Below are positions 1-7,702 of a DNA stretch of 64,000 nt, in pieces. The DNA comes from Flavobacterium psychrolimnae (lineage in GTDB: Bacteria; Bacteroidota; Bacteroidia; Flavobacteriales; Flavobacteriaceae). The position numbers and the translations under genes are program-made. The stretch covers positions 124,001 to 188,000 of the forward strand of contig NZ_QNUX01000001.1 in the NCBI RefSeq assembly GCF_003312425.1, read 5' to 3'. The notes below the pieces were generated by a model, which searched no databases, was not told the origin of the DNA, and worked only from the letters and a program-made list of their open reading frames with translations. The first letter of the stretch is position 1; every line of letters starts with the position of its first letter.

Positions 1-2
1 AA

Positions 3-2090
3 GTGAGCTATGTTCTGCCGGTAGATTCTTTGGTCCATTACAGGTTGGTTGCCGAGAAAATAAATGAACGAAACGATATTGGATTGGTTTGTATTCAGCA
101 TGAATTTGGTCTTTTTAGAGGGGAATATGGCGATCATATTCTTTCCTTTATTCTGGCACTTAACAAACCCATTGTCACCGTTTTCCATACGGTGCTGCCT
201 AATCCGGATGAAAAAAGAAAAAAAGTAGTCTATGCACTTACTGATTTATCGGACAAAGTGGTGGTATTGACCAAAAAATCAAAAGAAATTTTGACTGATT
301 ATTACAATTGTCCTCCTTCTAAATGTATGATTATTCCTCATGGTAATCATACCGTGCTTTGGGAACAAAAAAAAGTTCTTAAAAACAAATATGGCTTTAA
401 AGATAAAGTGGTATTATCAACCTTTGGATTGATTAGTGAAAATAAAGGAATTGAGAACGTATTATGCGCTTTACCAGAAATCGTAGCTCAACATCCTGAA
501 GTAATTTATCTTGTTATAGGGAAAACTCATCCTGAAGTTATAAAAAGAGAGGGTGAAAAATACCGCAATTTGCTTACCGCTACAGTAAAAAAACTTGGTC
601 TGGAAAACAATGTGATTTTCGTCAATGAGTATCTTCAATTGGACCAATTACTGGAATTTTTAACGTTATCCGAAATTTATTTATTTTCGTCCAAAGATCC
701 CAATCAAGCCGTAAGCGGAACTTTTGCGTATGCAATGAGCAGCGGCTGCGCAGTAATTTCTACACCGATACCGCATGCCGTCGAATCGTTAGGAAACGGC
801 AATGGAATCCTATTAAAAAATTTCGATAATCCTGAAGAATTTAAGGAAGCAATTCTTTTTCTCATCGAAAATAAAGAGCAACGAATAGCAATGGGAAGAA
901 ATGCTTTTTCTATGGCTCGTGCTACAAACTGGGAGAATATCGCCATACAATACCGCCTTTTATTTGACCAATTAACGAATAGAGAGGATGATTTGAGATT
1001 CAATTTTCCTCCAATAAAGTTAGATCATATCAAAAAACTGACTACCGATTTTGGAATTCTTCAGTTTTCCAAATTCAGTCAGCCTGATCCTGAATCAGGC
1101 TATACACTAGATGATAATGCCAGAGCATTAATCAATATGGTCCTATACAACAAAGCTTTTCCCGATAAGGAAAATTTAAAATTAGCGAATACTTATTTGA
1201 ATTTTATTGAAGGAATACAGCAACACGATGGCTGGTTTGATAATTATAAAGATTACAACAAGAAATTGACCAAACAAAACGAAGAGGTAAATTTGGAAGA
1301 TGCTAATGGGAGAGCATTGTGGAGTCTTGGAACGGTGATTTCTCACAGACAAAACTTACCGCTGGACATGATTTGCCAAGCGGTAAAATGCTGGGATAAA
1401 GCCATCAAAAAAATTGATAATTTTAAATCTCCTAGGGCCATAGCTTACGCATTGAAAGGACTTTATCATTATCATGAAATGTATGAAGACGACGAAATAA
1501 AAAAACATATCGAGAACCTTGCCGATGAACTGTTGCGTCATTATAAAATCAATTCGGCTGAAAATTGGTGTTGGTATGAAGATTATATGACTTATGCCAA
1601 TAATGTACTGCCAGAAGCTATGATGTACAGTTATCTAGTCACCAAAAATCCGAAGTATAAAAAAATTGCGGTCATAACGTTCGACTTTTTGCTTTCTCAT
1701 TATTTTATGAAAGGGCAGCTGAAGGTAATCTCTAATCGAGGTTGGTTCAAGAAACAAAATGAAAGAGTTTTCTATGGCGAACAACCTATTGAAGTAGCTA
1801 CAACCATTATTGCACTTGATTTATTTTATGAAGTAACTCAAAATAAAAAATATAAAGAGCAATTAAAACTCGCCTTCATCTGGTTTTTAGGGAACAATCA
1901 TCTAAAACAGATCATGTACAATCCCGAAAATGGAGCTTCTTATGATGGCTTGGAGGATAAACACATCAATATCAATCAGGGAGCTGAATCTACTTTGTGT
2001 TTTTTCAAAGCGCGATTAATCATGGAAAAATATATGGAAAAACCGTCCAATCAAATAAAAATATCCAAAAAGAAGTCCTTAATTACTTAA
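3..2090 (+). CDS. GT4-type glycosyltransferase with C-terminal glycosidase-like domain (5' partial)
   Basis: The reading frame is open to the window edge, so the N-terminus is missing; the GTG at base 3 is not a believable start. Residues 1-330 look like a GT-B fold GT4 glycosyltransferase: a donor-domain stretch STFGLISENKGIENVL, then IYLFSSKDPNQAVSGTFAYA and a Gly-rich CAVISTPIPHAVES segment, the usual nucleotide-sugar site with its glutamate position altered. Residues 340-690 form a second helical domain with repeated W/Y-rich motifs (DDNARALINM, NGRALWSLGT, NWCWYEDYMTY), resembling the alpha/alpha-toroid of glycosidases and epimerases. The protein probably builds or remodels a cell-associated glycan, perhaps mannan-like. 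The donor sugar and the activity of the second domain cannot be read from sequence. Confidence 0.8.
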   Translation: MSYVLPVDSLVHYRLVAEKINERNDIGLVCIQHEFGLFRGEYGDHILSFILALNKPIVTVFHTVLPNPDEKRKKVVYALTDLSDKVVVLTKKSKEILTDYYNCPPSKCMIIPHGNHTVLWEQKKVLKNKYGFKDKVVLSTFGLISENKGIENVLCALPEIVAQHPEVIYLVIGKTHPEVIKREGEKYRNLLTATVKKLGLENNVIFVNEYLQLDQLLEFLTLSEIYLFSSKDPNQAVSGTFAYAMSSGCAVISTPIPHAVESLGNGNGILLKNFDNPEEFKEAILFLIENKEQRIAMGRNAFSMARATNWENIAIQYRLLFDQLTNREDDLRFNFPPIKLDHIKKLTTDFGILQFSKFSQPDPESGYTLDDNARALINMVLYNKAFPDKENLKLANTYLNFIEGIQQHDGWFDNYKDYNKKLTKQNEEVNLEDANGRALWSLGTVISHRQNLPLDMICQAVKCWDKAIKKIDNFKSPRAIAYALKGLYHYHEMYEDDEIKKHIENLADELLRHYKINSAENWCWYEDYMTYANNVLPEAMMYSYLVTKNPKYKKIAVITFDFLLSHYFMKGQLKVISNRGWFKKQNERVFYGEQPIEVATTIIALDLFYEVTQNKKYKEQLKLAFIWFLGNNHLKQIMYNPENGASYDGLEDKHININQGAESTLCFFKARLIMEKYMEKPSNQIKISKKKSLIT

Positions 2091-2100
2091 ATTCCACTAA

Positions 2101-2128
2101 AAATCTGCTTTTCAGCAGATTTTTTTTA
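2101..2128. terminator. Terminator between convergent genes
   Basis: AAATCTGCT and AGCAGATTT form a 9-bp stem around a 4-base loop, followed by a T run on the + strand. An A run on the left gives a weaker U tract for the opposite strand. It separates the glycosyltransferase from the cysteine desulfurase, whose stop codon lies in the T run. Confidence 0.8.
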
Positions 2129-3250
2129 TATCTTTTTTAATGCTTCAATAAGTACATTAATATCCTCTTTTGTATTTAAATGACTAAACGAAATTCGCAA
2201 ACTTGGTTTTTTCAAATCTTCATTCGAAAGCATTTCGGCTAAAACATGCGATGGTTTTATACTTCCGGATTGACAGGCACTTCCGCGGGAAACTGCAATT
2301 CCCTTCATGTCTAAATGAAATAAAATCATCGCTGTTTTATCTGCTGAAAAAGGCATTAAAACATTCAAAACCGTATAAAATCCATCAGCAGTTCCATTGA
2401 TTTCAAAAGCTGGAAATTCGATTTCAAGTTGGGTAATCAGGTAGTTTCGCAACTCAGTAATATGTTCTCTCTCTGTTTCTAAATTACTGTATGAAAGTTC
2501 TAAAGCTTTTGTCATTCCGGCAATTTGGTGTAAAGCCTCAGTTCCCGCACGCAATCCTTTTTCCTGTTCTCCGCCAAAAAATAGAGGTTGTAATCCCGAA
2601 TTTTTTCGAATAAAAGCAAAACCAACTCCTTTAGGTCCGTGAAATTTATGCGCACTGGCCACAATGAAATCAACAGGAATAGCTTGCAAATCGATTGTTG
2701 TTTTCCCGATGGATTGCACCGTATCCGAATGAAATAGAACATTATGTTCTTGACAAATTCGTCCTATTCGCTCTAAATCTAAAACGGTTCCTGTTTCATT
2801 ATTTACGTGCATCAAGCTGACTAATGTTTTCTTTTCCTGCGATAATAACTCTACTAAATCTGTAATATCAATTTCCCCATTTGGTTTTATTGCCACATAA
2901 TCTACTTGAATACCATACTCTTTTTCTAATGCTAAAGCGGTGTATAAAACGGCATGATGCTCTATTTTACTGGTAATAATTCTCTTTACTTTCAAATCCT
3001 TAACCGCAGAACGAAGAATCCAATTATTAGCCTCGGTTCCGCAAGACGTGAAAATAATTTCTTGAGCCGTAGCATTCAAATTTTTAGCAATTGATTTTCT
3101 GGAAAGCTCCAAAATATTTTTTGCAGAACGCCCTAAACTATGTGTTGACGATGGATTTCCGTACTCTTCCGTTAAAACTTTAGTCATTTCCTGAATCACT
3201 TCCGGACGAAGAGCCGTGGTTGAGGCGTTATCGAGATATACTTTTTTCAT
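2126..3250 (-). CDS. Cysteine desulfurase (NifS/IscS-like)
   Basis: A 374-residue PLP-dependent class V aminotransferase-fold enzyme that takes sulfur from L-cysteine as a persulfide and leaves alanine, feeding Fe-S assembly or tRNA thiolation. The N-terminal YLDNASTT motif, the PLP lysine in SAHKFHGPKG (about Lys202), TSCGTEANN near 68-76 and the catalytic loop Cys in SRGSACQSG (about Cys326) are all present. Length is normal for the NifS/IscS group. The gene stands alone with a RarD-like permease upstream on the same strand and no iscU or suf neighbours, so the sulfur acceptor is not indicated. Confidence 0.95.
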   Translation of the reverse strand: MKKVYLDNASTTALRPEVIQEMTKVLTEEYGNPSSTHSLGRSAKNILELSRKSIAKNLNATAQEIIFTSCGTEANNWILRSAVKDLKVKRIITSKIEHHAVLYTALALEKEYGIQVDYVAIKPNGEIDITDLVELLSQEKKTLVSLMHVNNETGTVLDLERIGRICQEHNVLFHSDTVQSIGKTTIDLQAIPVDFIVASAHKFHGPKGVGFAFIRKNSGLQPLFFGGEQEKGLRAGTEALHQIAGMTKALELSYSNLETEREHITELRNYLITQLEIEFPAFEINGTADGFYTVLNVLMPFSADKTAMILFHLDMKGIAVSRGSACQSGSIKPSHVLAEMLSNEDLKKPSLRISFSHLNTKEDINVLIEALKKI

Positions 3251-3270
3251 TTTTTTAAATTATAAAATTA

Positions 3271-4188
3271 TTACAGCCCTTCGATTTCTGTTGGCATCGC
3301 TTTCGGTTTTTTGGTGAAGAGAATTCTTTCATTAAAAACAACTATCGAAACCAAAATTAGAAAATAAGAAAACAATTGAAGGAAACTTACTTGCTCATTG
3401 TAATAAAATATGGCCAGTAAAAAATTAATAATCGGGTTAATATAAATCATAATTCCCACTGCGGAAGAGTTAATTCCTTTGAGCGCATAGAGATTTAAAA
3501 ACAGTGGAATAATGGTAAAAAACACCACAATCATGAACATACAAGTGTAAAATAGAGGTTCAGTAGGGATTGCGCCGCTGTATTTTGGATAAAAAGGAAG
3601 CAAAACAAGCGCTGTAAAAATCAATTGAATCGTCAGCCCCAGAAATTTATCCAAATCATTATTTTTTCTTTGGCTCACTAAATAGAGTGCGTAAGTAGCA
3701 GCGGTAATAAGGCTGTAAAAAATATCCTGAAAATGGTTGAATGATAACAAAATACAACTAAAAAAACTGATTGAAACTGCAACCCACTGCCATTTGCTTA
3801 ATGTTTCTTTCAACATAAAAAAGGCAAATACTGTTGTTACTATTGGACAAATCAGATAGGCCAAAGATGCCGCATTAACACTGACGTGATTCATCACATA
3901 AATGTAAACAAACCAGTTTGAGGAAAGAAATACGCCACCGCCAAGTGTCAATAACACAACATTTTTTTGCTGTTTTGAAGAGATATTTTTGAAATGATTC
4001 CAATTTTGTCGCATTACCTTTCTACGAAAGACAACATTGATTAATACCATCGTAATCACACTAAAAAACACCCGATAAAACAAAATATCCAAAGAAGGAT
4101 AATTATGCAACGGTTTCAAAGCAAAACTAAAAAATCCCCACACAAAAAAAGCTAAAAAAGCAGCCGAATAATATTTGTTAAGCCTCAT
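3271..4188 (-). CDS. EamA-family transporter, RarD-like
   Basis: An inner-membrane drug/metabolite-superfamily permease of 305 residues with about ten hydrophobic helices in two EamA repeats. The opening helix with WGFFSFALKPL, followed by DILFYRVFFS, matches the W-G...K-L...EIL.HR pattern of RarD proteins, as does SSNWFVYIYVMNHVSVNAASLAYLI in the middle, abbreviated here to its key N-W and A-S-L-Y residues. The frame is open 77 codons further upstream, but that stretch is hydrophilic, unlike the family, and runs into the divergent gene. I therefore start at MRLNKYY (ATG at 4188), which opens directly into the first helix. The substrate is unknown. Confidence 0.88.
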   Translation of the reverse strand: MRLNKYYSAAFLAFFVWGFFSFALKPLHNYPSLDILFYRVFFSVITMVLINVVFRRKVMRQNWNHFKNISSKQQKNVVLLTLGGGVFLSSNWFVYIYVMNHVSVNAASLAYLICPIVTTVFAFFMLKETLSKWQWVAVSISFFSCILLSFNHFQDIFYSLITAATYALYLVSQRKNNDLDKFLGLTIQLIFTALVLLPFYPKYSGAIPTEPLFYTCMFMIVVFFTIIPLFLNLYALKGINSSAVGIMIYINPIINFLLAIFYYNEQVSFLQLFSYFLILVSIVVFNERILFTKKPKAMPTEIEGL

Positions 4189-4338
4189 GACCAGTATTAA
4201 ATTAGTGCAAAGATAACGAATTCCATTGGCTTTAAACGACAGCAATGCTGACAACTCCGGGCGGTTATATAAATCTCGAACATTTCGATAGAAAACCCAA
4301 AATCCTGTTAAATAATCTATTTTTAAACGGTTATGTAT

Positions 4339-4366
4339 TTGGAACAAATTAAAAATTCTATTTTTG
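4339..4366 (+). promoter_or_regulatory. Bacteroidota-type promoter for the duplicated-domain lipoprotein
   Basis: TTG at 4339-4341, a 17-base spacer and TATTTTTG at 4359-4366 match the TTG-N17-23-TAnnTTTG consensus. The start codon at 4385 would lie about a dozen bases from the expected transcript start. Confidence 0.65.
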
Positions 4367-4384
4367 TTAGAAATATTATAAAAA

Positions 4385-5329
4385 ATGAAAAGAGTCCTTA
4401 GCTTGTTGGTTTTTTCCATGTTCTTAAATGGGTGTGATGATGGCGATTTAATTCAGGAAGACATCAATTTTGAAGATGTTACCGCACAAAAATGCAGCAC
4501 AAACAACATCATTTACAAACTGAAAGAAAGTGAAGCGCTTATTTTTGAAGCTACAGGAGTTACATTCCCTACCGAAACTACTTCTCAAGAATTGAACATC
4601 AGCAGTGCTAATCGCGTGATTTACCGCTTTTATAATGGTGCCGTTAGTGCGTCAACAATTTGCGAATCAATACCGCCGGCAACTCCTATTGTCACAGGAC
4701 AATGGACCGCTACAGGTGGAAATATAGTGATAAACACTACCGCTGTTAAAACAACGAATGAAACAGATAACAGCACAAAAATTACAGGTTATAATCACAA
4801 TATCACTTTCAAAAACATCACTTTTGATAAAGGAACTGGGACACAAGTTTACGAAACATTCGCTTTTGGAGACTATTTGATTTCGGCAACTCCTTTACCA
4901 TTAGCATTCAATAAAACCCTTGAACAATGTCCTTCATCTAAGCAATTATACGATTACAATAGTAGTGAAGCGCTGATTCTTGATGTGGATTCTGCTTTGA
5001 TTGTTAATGAAGCAACACCACTAAATGCACCAAGAACAGGATTGATAAGCGATATAAAAAACAAACTAACCTACCGATTATTCTCTGGTTTAGTAACTGG
5101 CGCGTATTTTTGTAACACCACTTTTCCAGCAACTCCCGCAGTGACCGAAGAATGGATCGCAGTAGCTGGAGTAGCAAATATCAGTGGTATAGTTGAAGTA
5201 ACAACTACTGCTTTTGGTAATGGTTTTAAGCACACCGTTGTCCTCAAAAAAGTTAAAATGAAGAAAGGAAACAGTGATTTTATTTTGGGCGATAATTACA
5301 TTTACGGTGAATTATTAACTACAAATTAA
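4385..5329 (+). CDS. Lipoprotein with two copies of a ~130-residue domain
   Basis: I do not recognise the family. The protein has 314 residues, begins with a lipoprotein signal (LFS..LNGC, Cys17) followed by acidic residues, and lacks membrane helices after that. Two halves align with each other: an NNIIYKLKESEALIFEA segment near 40 matches KQLYDYNSSEALILDVD near 185, and RVIYRFYNGAVSASTIC then PPATPIVTGQW matches KLTYRLFSGLVTGAYFC then FPATPAVTEEW. Each half thus has a SEAL motif, a YR(F/L) motif, a conserved Cys, an (F/P)PATP motif and a Trp, and ends in a (H)N/TV.FK/LK beta stretch. It is probably a membrane-anchored, possibly surface-exposed protein with two beta-rich domains. Its role is unknown. 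It has its own promoter and terminator. Confidence 0.85.
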   Translation: MKRVLSLLVFSMFLNGCDDGDLIQEDINFEDVTAQKCSTNNIIYKLKESEALIFEATGVTFPTETTSQELNISSANRVIYRFYNGAVSASTICESIPPATPIVTGQWTATGGNIVINTTAVKTTNETDNSTKITGYNHNITFKNITFDKGTGTQVYETFAFGDYLISATPLPLAFNKTLEQCPSSKQLYDYNSSEALILDVDSALIVNEATPLNAPRTGLISDIKNKLTYRLFSGLVTGAYFCNTTFPATPAVTEEWIAVAGVANISGIVEVTTTAFGNGFKHTVVLKKVKMKKGNSDFILGDNYIYGELLTTN

Positions 5330-5384
5330 GACCTGAAAAGGCATGAAAATCGACCGGTTAAACGTTTGGTTTTTTGTCCAAAAA

Positions 5385-5443
5385 AATCCCAATTTTAAAT
5401 GAATTTAAATATTGAAATTCATTTAAAATTGGGATTCTTTTTT
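5385..5443. terminator. Long perfect hairpin terminator, two-way
   Basis: A perfect 22-bp stem joins 5385-5406 and 5415-5436 around an 8-base loop. It ends in a T run on the + strand and is preceded by an A run that acts as the U tract for the minus strand. It lies between convergent genes and can stop both transcripts. Confidence 0.9.
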
Positions 5444-5469
5444 TATGTTTTTTATATAAATAATAATAC

Positions 5470-6021
5470 TTACATAGCACTTTGCTTAATGAAAACTTCT
5501 GTTGCGCCTTGTCCATATTTTTGATAATTGCCTTCTTGAAAAGCGATGTTATCGTATCGTCCCAATAAGAAATCCAACTCTGCTTTCAGAACTCCTTCGC
5601 CAACTCCATGAATAAAAACAATCTTCGGAATTCTATTGCGAATGGCAAATTCTATGTGTCTTTTTGCCGTTTCTGTCTGCAATGTCAGAATATCATAATT
5701 TGACATTCCGTGTTTATTTGGCACCAGTTTTTCAATGTGTAAATCAAACTCCGGAGCCGGAATTTCGTGCTTTGATTTCTTTTCTTTTACAAAACTTCGT
5801 GCTTTTGGAATCTCTTTTTCCTTAGAAACCTCACTTATATTTATTCTTCTGATAGAATCGAGTAAGTTACTGGAATCGTTTACTTTAATCAACTCTTTGA
5901 CAAAAAATGTCATCATGAATCCATCCTCAGTTTCTATGGTTACTTGCTGCTCTTTTACTGAAAGCACAACTCCATTTATGGCTTCATCCAGCACTGAAAC
6001 CTTATCTCCTTTGTTAAACAT
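5470..6021 (-). CDS. Smr-domain protein (DUF2027-like, MutS2-related)
   Basis: The C-terminal half is an Smr domain: FDLHIEKL near residue 90, HGMSNYDILTLQ, and KIVFIHGVGEGVLKAEL with the signature H-G-x-G-x-G, the nuclease-type fold also found at the end of MutS2. The N-terminal 60 residues form a small beta domain (FNKGDKVSVLDEAINGVV). No MutS ATPase is present. The frame is open to 6063, but I start at MFNKGDK (ATG at 6021) because this overlaps the stop of the preceding small gene by 8 bases (ATGTTTAA), a normal coupled junction, and the extra residues are only basic linker. Nucleic-acid binding or nicking is the family expectation. Confidence 0.88.
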   Translation of the reverse strand: MFNKGDKVSVLDEAINGVVLSVKEQQVTIETEDGFMMTFFVKELIKVNDSSNLLDSIRRINISEVSKEKEIPKARSFVKEKKSKHEIPAPEFDLHIEKLVPNKHGMSNYDILTLQTETAKRHIEFAIRNRIPKIVFIHGVGEGVLKAELDFLLGRYDNIAFQEGNYQKYGQGATEVFIKQSAM

Positions 6022-6196
6022 TTTCGTCTTCTTTATCTTGATTTTTACTTGGTGTTTTGGCACTCAATTGCATCATTCCAATCATAAATATTACAATTGC
6101 GACGACCATGATATACACATTTTTTTCGGCACTCACCTGCTCATACAAAGCAACAATGATAGCGACAATCATTATGGGAATTATAAATTTTTTCAT
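6014..6196 (-). CDS. Small two-helix membrane protein
   Basis: Sixty residues with two hydrophobic helices (IIPIMIVAIIVALYEQV and VYIMVVAIVIFMIGMMQL) and a polar, charged tail. It shares an 8-base stop/start overlap with the downstream Smr gene, which supports it being translated. No function is recognised. Confidence 0.65.
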   Translation of the reverse strand: MKKFIIPIMIVAIIVALYEQVSAEKNVYIMVVAIVIFMIGMMQLSAKTPSKNQDKEDENV

Positions 6197-6297
6197 CTTT
6201 TAAAATATCAGATTCCAAAAGTAATGAATTTAAAATTGCATCAATTATTATGACAAACCTTTCTTATTTTTTCGTACAATTGTAAAAAGAAAAACCA

Positions 6298-6576
6298 TTG
6301 GATTTAGAAAAATATATGCTGCCGTGTTTAAGTAAAACACTCTTCGGAATGGAGTGTTTAGGCTGTGGTTTTCAGAGGGGATTTTTATTGCTCTTGCAAG
6401 GTGATTTCGAAGGTGCTTTTAAGATGTATCCAGCCATTTTTACCACCCTGTTATTTCTGGGAATTCTGGGTTTAAATTTTATCGACAAAAACAGGAATTA
6501 TAAAAAAATCATCATTGGCTCCGCAATCTTAAATGGTGTTTTTATGATTGCGGGATATTATTTCAAACACTATTAA
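6298..6576 (+). CDS. DUF2752 membrane protein
   Basis: A 92-residue inner-membrane protein carrying the DUF2752 signature: PCLSKTLFGMECLGCGFQRG, with the C-x-G-C-G-x-x-R core, followed by GDFEGAFKMYPA and a hydrophobic helix. The start used is TTG at 6298, because it yields MDLEKYMLPC, the usual family N-terminus. The next ATG, at 6316, would leave only MLPC before the motif. Function of the family is unknown; the paired cysteines suggest a structural or redox role. Confidence 0.82.
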   Translation: MDLEKYMLPCLSKTLFGMECLGCGFQRGFLLLLQGDFEGAFKMYPAIFTTLLFLGILGLNFIDKNRNYKKIIIGSAILNGVFMIAGYYFKHY

Positions 6577-6611
6577 CGGGTTCCTTTTTTTAACTTTTTA
6601 GAACCAAAAAA

Positions 6612-7310
6612 TTATTTGATGCGTGTCAAAATATCATTCATCATTTCGATTTGCACTTTCTGAATTTGTATTAATTCTTCTTGTTGATGCATTATTAAAT
6701 GATCCAGTTTTTCATGAAGCATTCTAATTTCTAGTTCTGATTTCAGATTGATCATATAATCTTTTTTAGCTCTCTCGCGGTCTTTTTCTTCTTGACGATT
6801 TTGACTCATCATAATTACCGGAGCTTGAAGTGCGGCAAGGCACGACAAAATTAAATTCAACAAAATAAACGGATACGGATCAAATCCTTTATTCAAGAGA
6901 ATATAGATATTAGCCAAAATCCACAACAGAATAAACACTCCGAAAAAAATTATAAATTTCCAGCTTCCGCCAAAAGCAGCTACTTTATCCGCCACTATTT
7001 GCCCAAAGGTTCGAATACCGGCTTCATCTTCTACAGTACTCACTAAGGATTTATCCTCGTTTAGCGAACCAATAACTCTGGTTTCCAGATTGGTCAACTC
7101 CCCTATTTCAACTAATAAATAATTCGAAATGTATTTCTCCCGATACATGTTGAGCTCAGTAAGGGACAAGAATTTATCGGCATCAAAATCAGGATAATCA
7201 TTTTGGATAAGCGCCAATATTGGATTTCGAATAGTTTTAGCTGATACTTTATCCGCAATTGGGAACTCCTTTTTGGAAATATCACTTATAAAAGTTGCAT
7301 TACTTTTCAT
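6612..7310 (-). CDS. DUF1003 membrane protein
   Basis: A 232-residue protein with a soluble N-terminal half, two transmembrane helices at about 117-137 and 147-167 (FIIFFGVFILLWILANIYIL and PFILLNLILSCLAALQAPVI), then the DUF1003 hallmark IMMSQNRQEEKDRERAKKDY and a charged coiled-coil tail. The N-terminal region (IADKVSAKTIRNPILALIQNDYPDF) resembles the cytoplasmic extension common in flavobacterial members. The function is unknown. Confidence 0.9.
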   Translation of the reverse strand: MKSNATFISDISKKEFPIADKVSAKTIRNPILALIQNDYPDFDADKFLSLTELNMYREKYISNYLLVEIGELTNLETRVIGSLNEDKSLVSTVEDEAGIRTFGQIVADKVAAFGGSWKFIIFFGVFILLWILANIYILLNKGFDPYPFILLNLILSCLAALQAPVIMMSQNRQEEKDRERAKKDYMINLKSELEIRMLHEKLDHLIMHQQEELIQIQKVQIEMMNDILTRIK

Positions 7311-7523
7311 GGATTGTTATTTATTGGCTAATTTAAAAAACACTTTCATCAAAACTACTAATCGGTTTCTGTAGATTGAAAATAAAAAAATGAAACCACT
7401 CTTTCATCACAAAAATTTAAAACAATAAATTCTCTAGCATTTAAACACTATAAATTTAACAAAAGTGTCGCAATAACCAAGATAGCTTTGTACATAAGAA
7501 AGAAATAATTCGAATTAGTTCAA
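7311..7523. other. Start of the long intergenic stretch before cysM
   Basis: No ORF of interest is visible here. A TAGCTTTG at 7483-7490 fits the TAnnTTTG box but has no convincing partner, so it may be an additional start point for the cysM leader or chance in AT-rich DNA. Confidence 0.3.
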
Positions 7524-7531
7524 TATCTTTG
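7524..7531 (+). promoter_or_regulatory. -7 box for the cysM leader transcript
   Basis: TATCTTTG matches TAnnTTTG exactly. I find no TTG at the expected distance upstream. Its position puts the transcript start only about a dozen bases before the leader peptide ATG at 7550, which is where a leader peptide would be expected. Confidence 0.5.
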
Positions 7532-7549
7532 TGATTCGTTTTAAAACCC

Positions 7550-7609
7550 ATGAAAATGTCACTAAACTTCGAAAACATTCCTTTCTATTGCTGTTGTTGC
7601 TGTTTTTAA
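7550..7609 (+). CDS. Poly-cysteine leader peptide upstream of cysM
   Basis: This 19-codon ORF encodes MKMSLNFENIPFYCCCCCF and stops at 7607-7609, 93 bases before the cysM start. Five consecutive Cys codons (TGC TGT TGT TGC TGT) just before the end, in front of a cysteine synthase gene, fit a ribosome-stalling sensor of charged Cys-tRNA. An exact -7 box sits 18 bases upstream of its ATG. An internal ATG at 7556 would shorten it to 17 residues without changing the Cys run. Polycysteine leader ORFs controlling sulfur genes are known in mycobacteria. The link in this lineage is my inference. Confidence 0.7.
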   Translation: MKMSLNFENIPFYCCCCCF

Positions 7610-7646
7610 AATTCACTTAGTATAAACAGTTTTCAAAAAAATTCTT

Positions 7647-7680
7647 ATTGTAATTAAATCCAAAATTTAGTAATTACAAT
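7647..7680 (+). promoter_or_regulatory. Hairpin between the leader ORF and cysM
   Basis: ATTGTAATTA (7647-7656) and TAATTACAAT (7671-7680) are perfect 10-base inverted repeats with a 14-base loop, ending 22 bases before the cysM ATG. No T run follows, so it is not a simple intrinsic terminator. It could mask the translation start or be a protein-binding site. Confidence 0.45.
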
Positions 7681-7702
7681 CCAAACAATAGAAATCGACA
7701 GC

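Noticed and set aside
3271..4419. Longer start for the RarD-like permease
   Set aside because: The additional 77 codons are polar, unlike the family, and would overlap the promoter and start of the divergent lipoprotein gene.
5385..5436. The 22-bp perfect inverted repeat as a mobile element end
   Set aside because: It lies between convergent genes, has terminator T runs on both sides and no second copy in the window.
5735..6253. A 172-codon + strand frame
   Set aside because: It is the antisense shadow of the Smr-domain gene and the small membrane gene, both with better support and a coupled overlap.
7392..7430. A 12-codon ORF (MKPLFHHKNLKQ) upstream of the cysM leader
   Set aside because: It lies before the likely promoter box, has no telling composition and is of chance length for AT-rich DNA.
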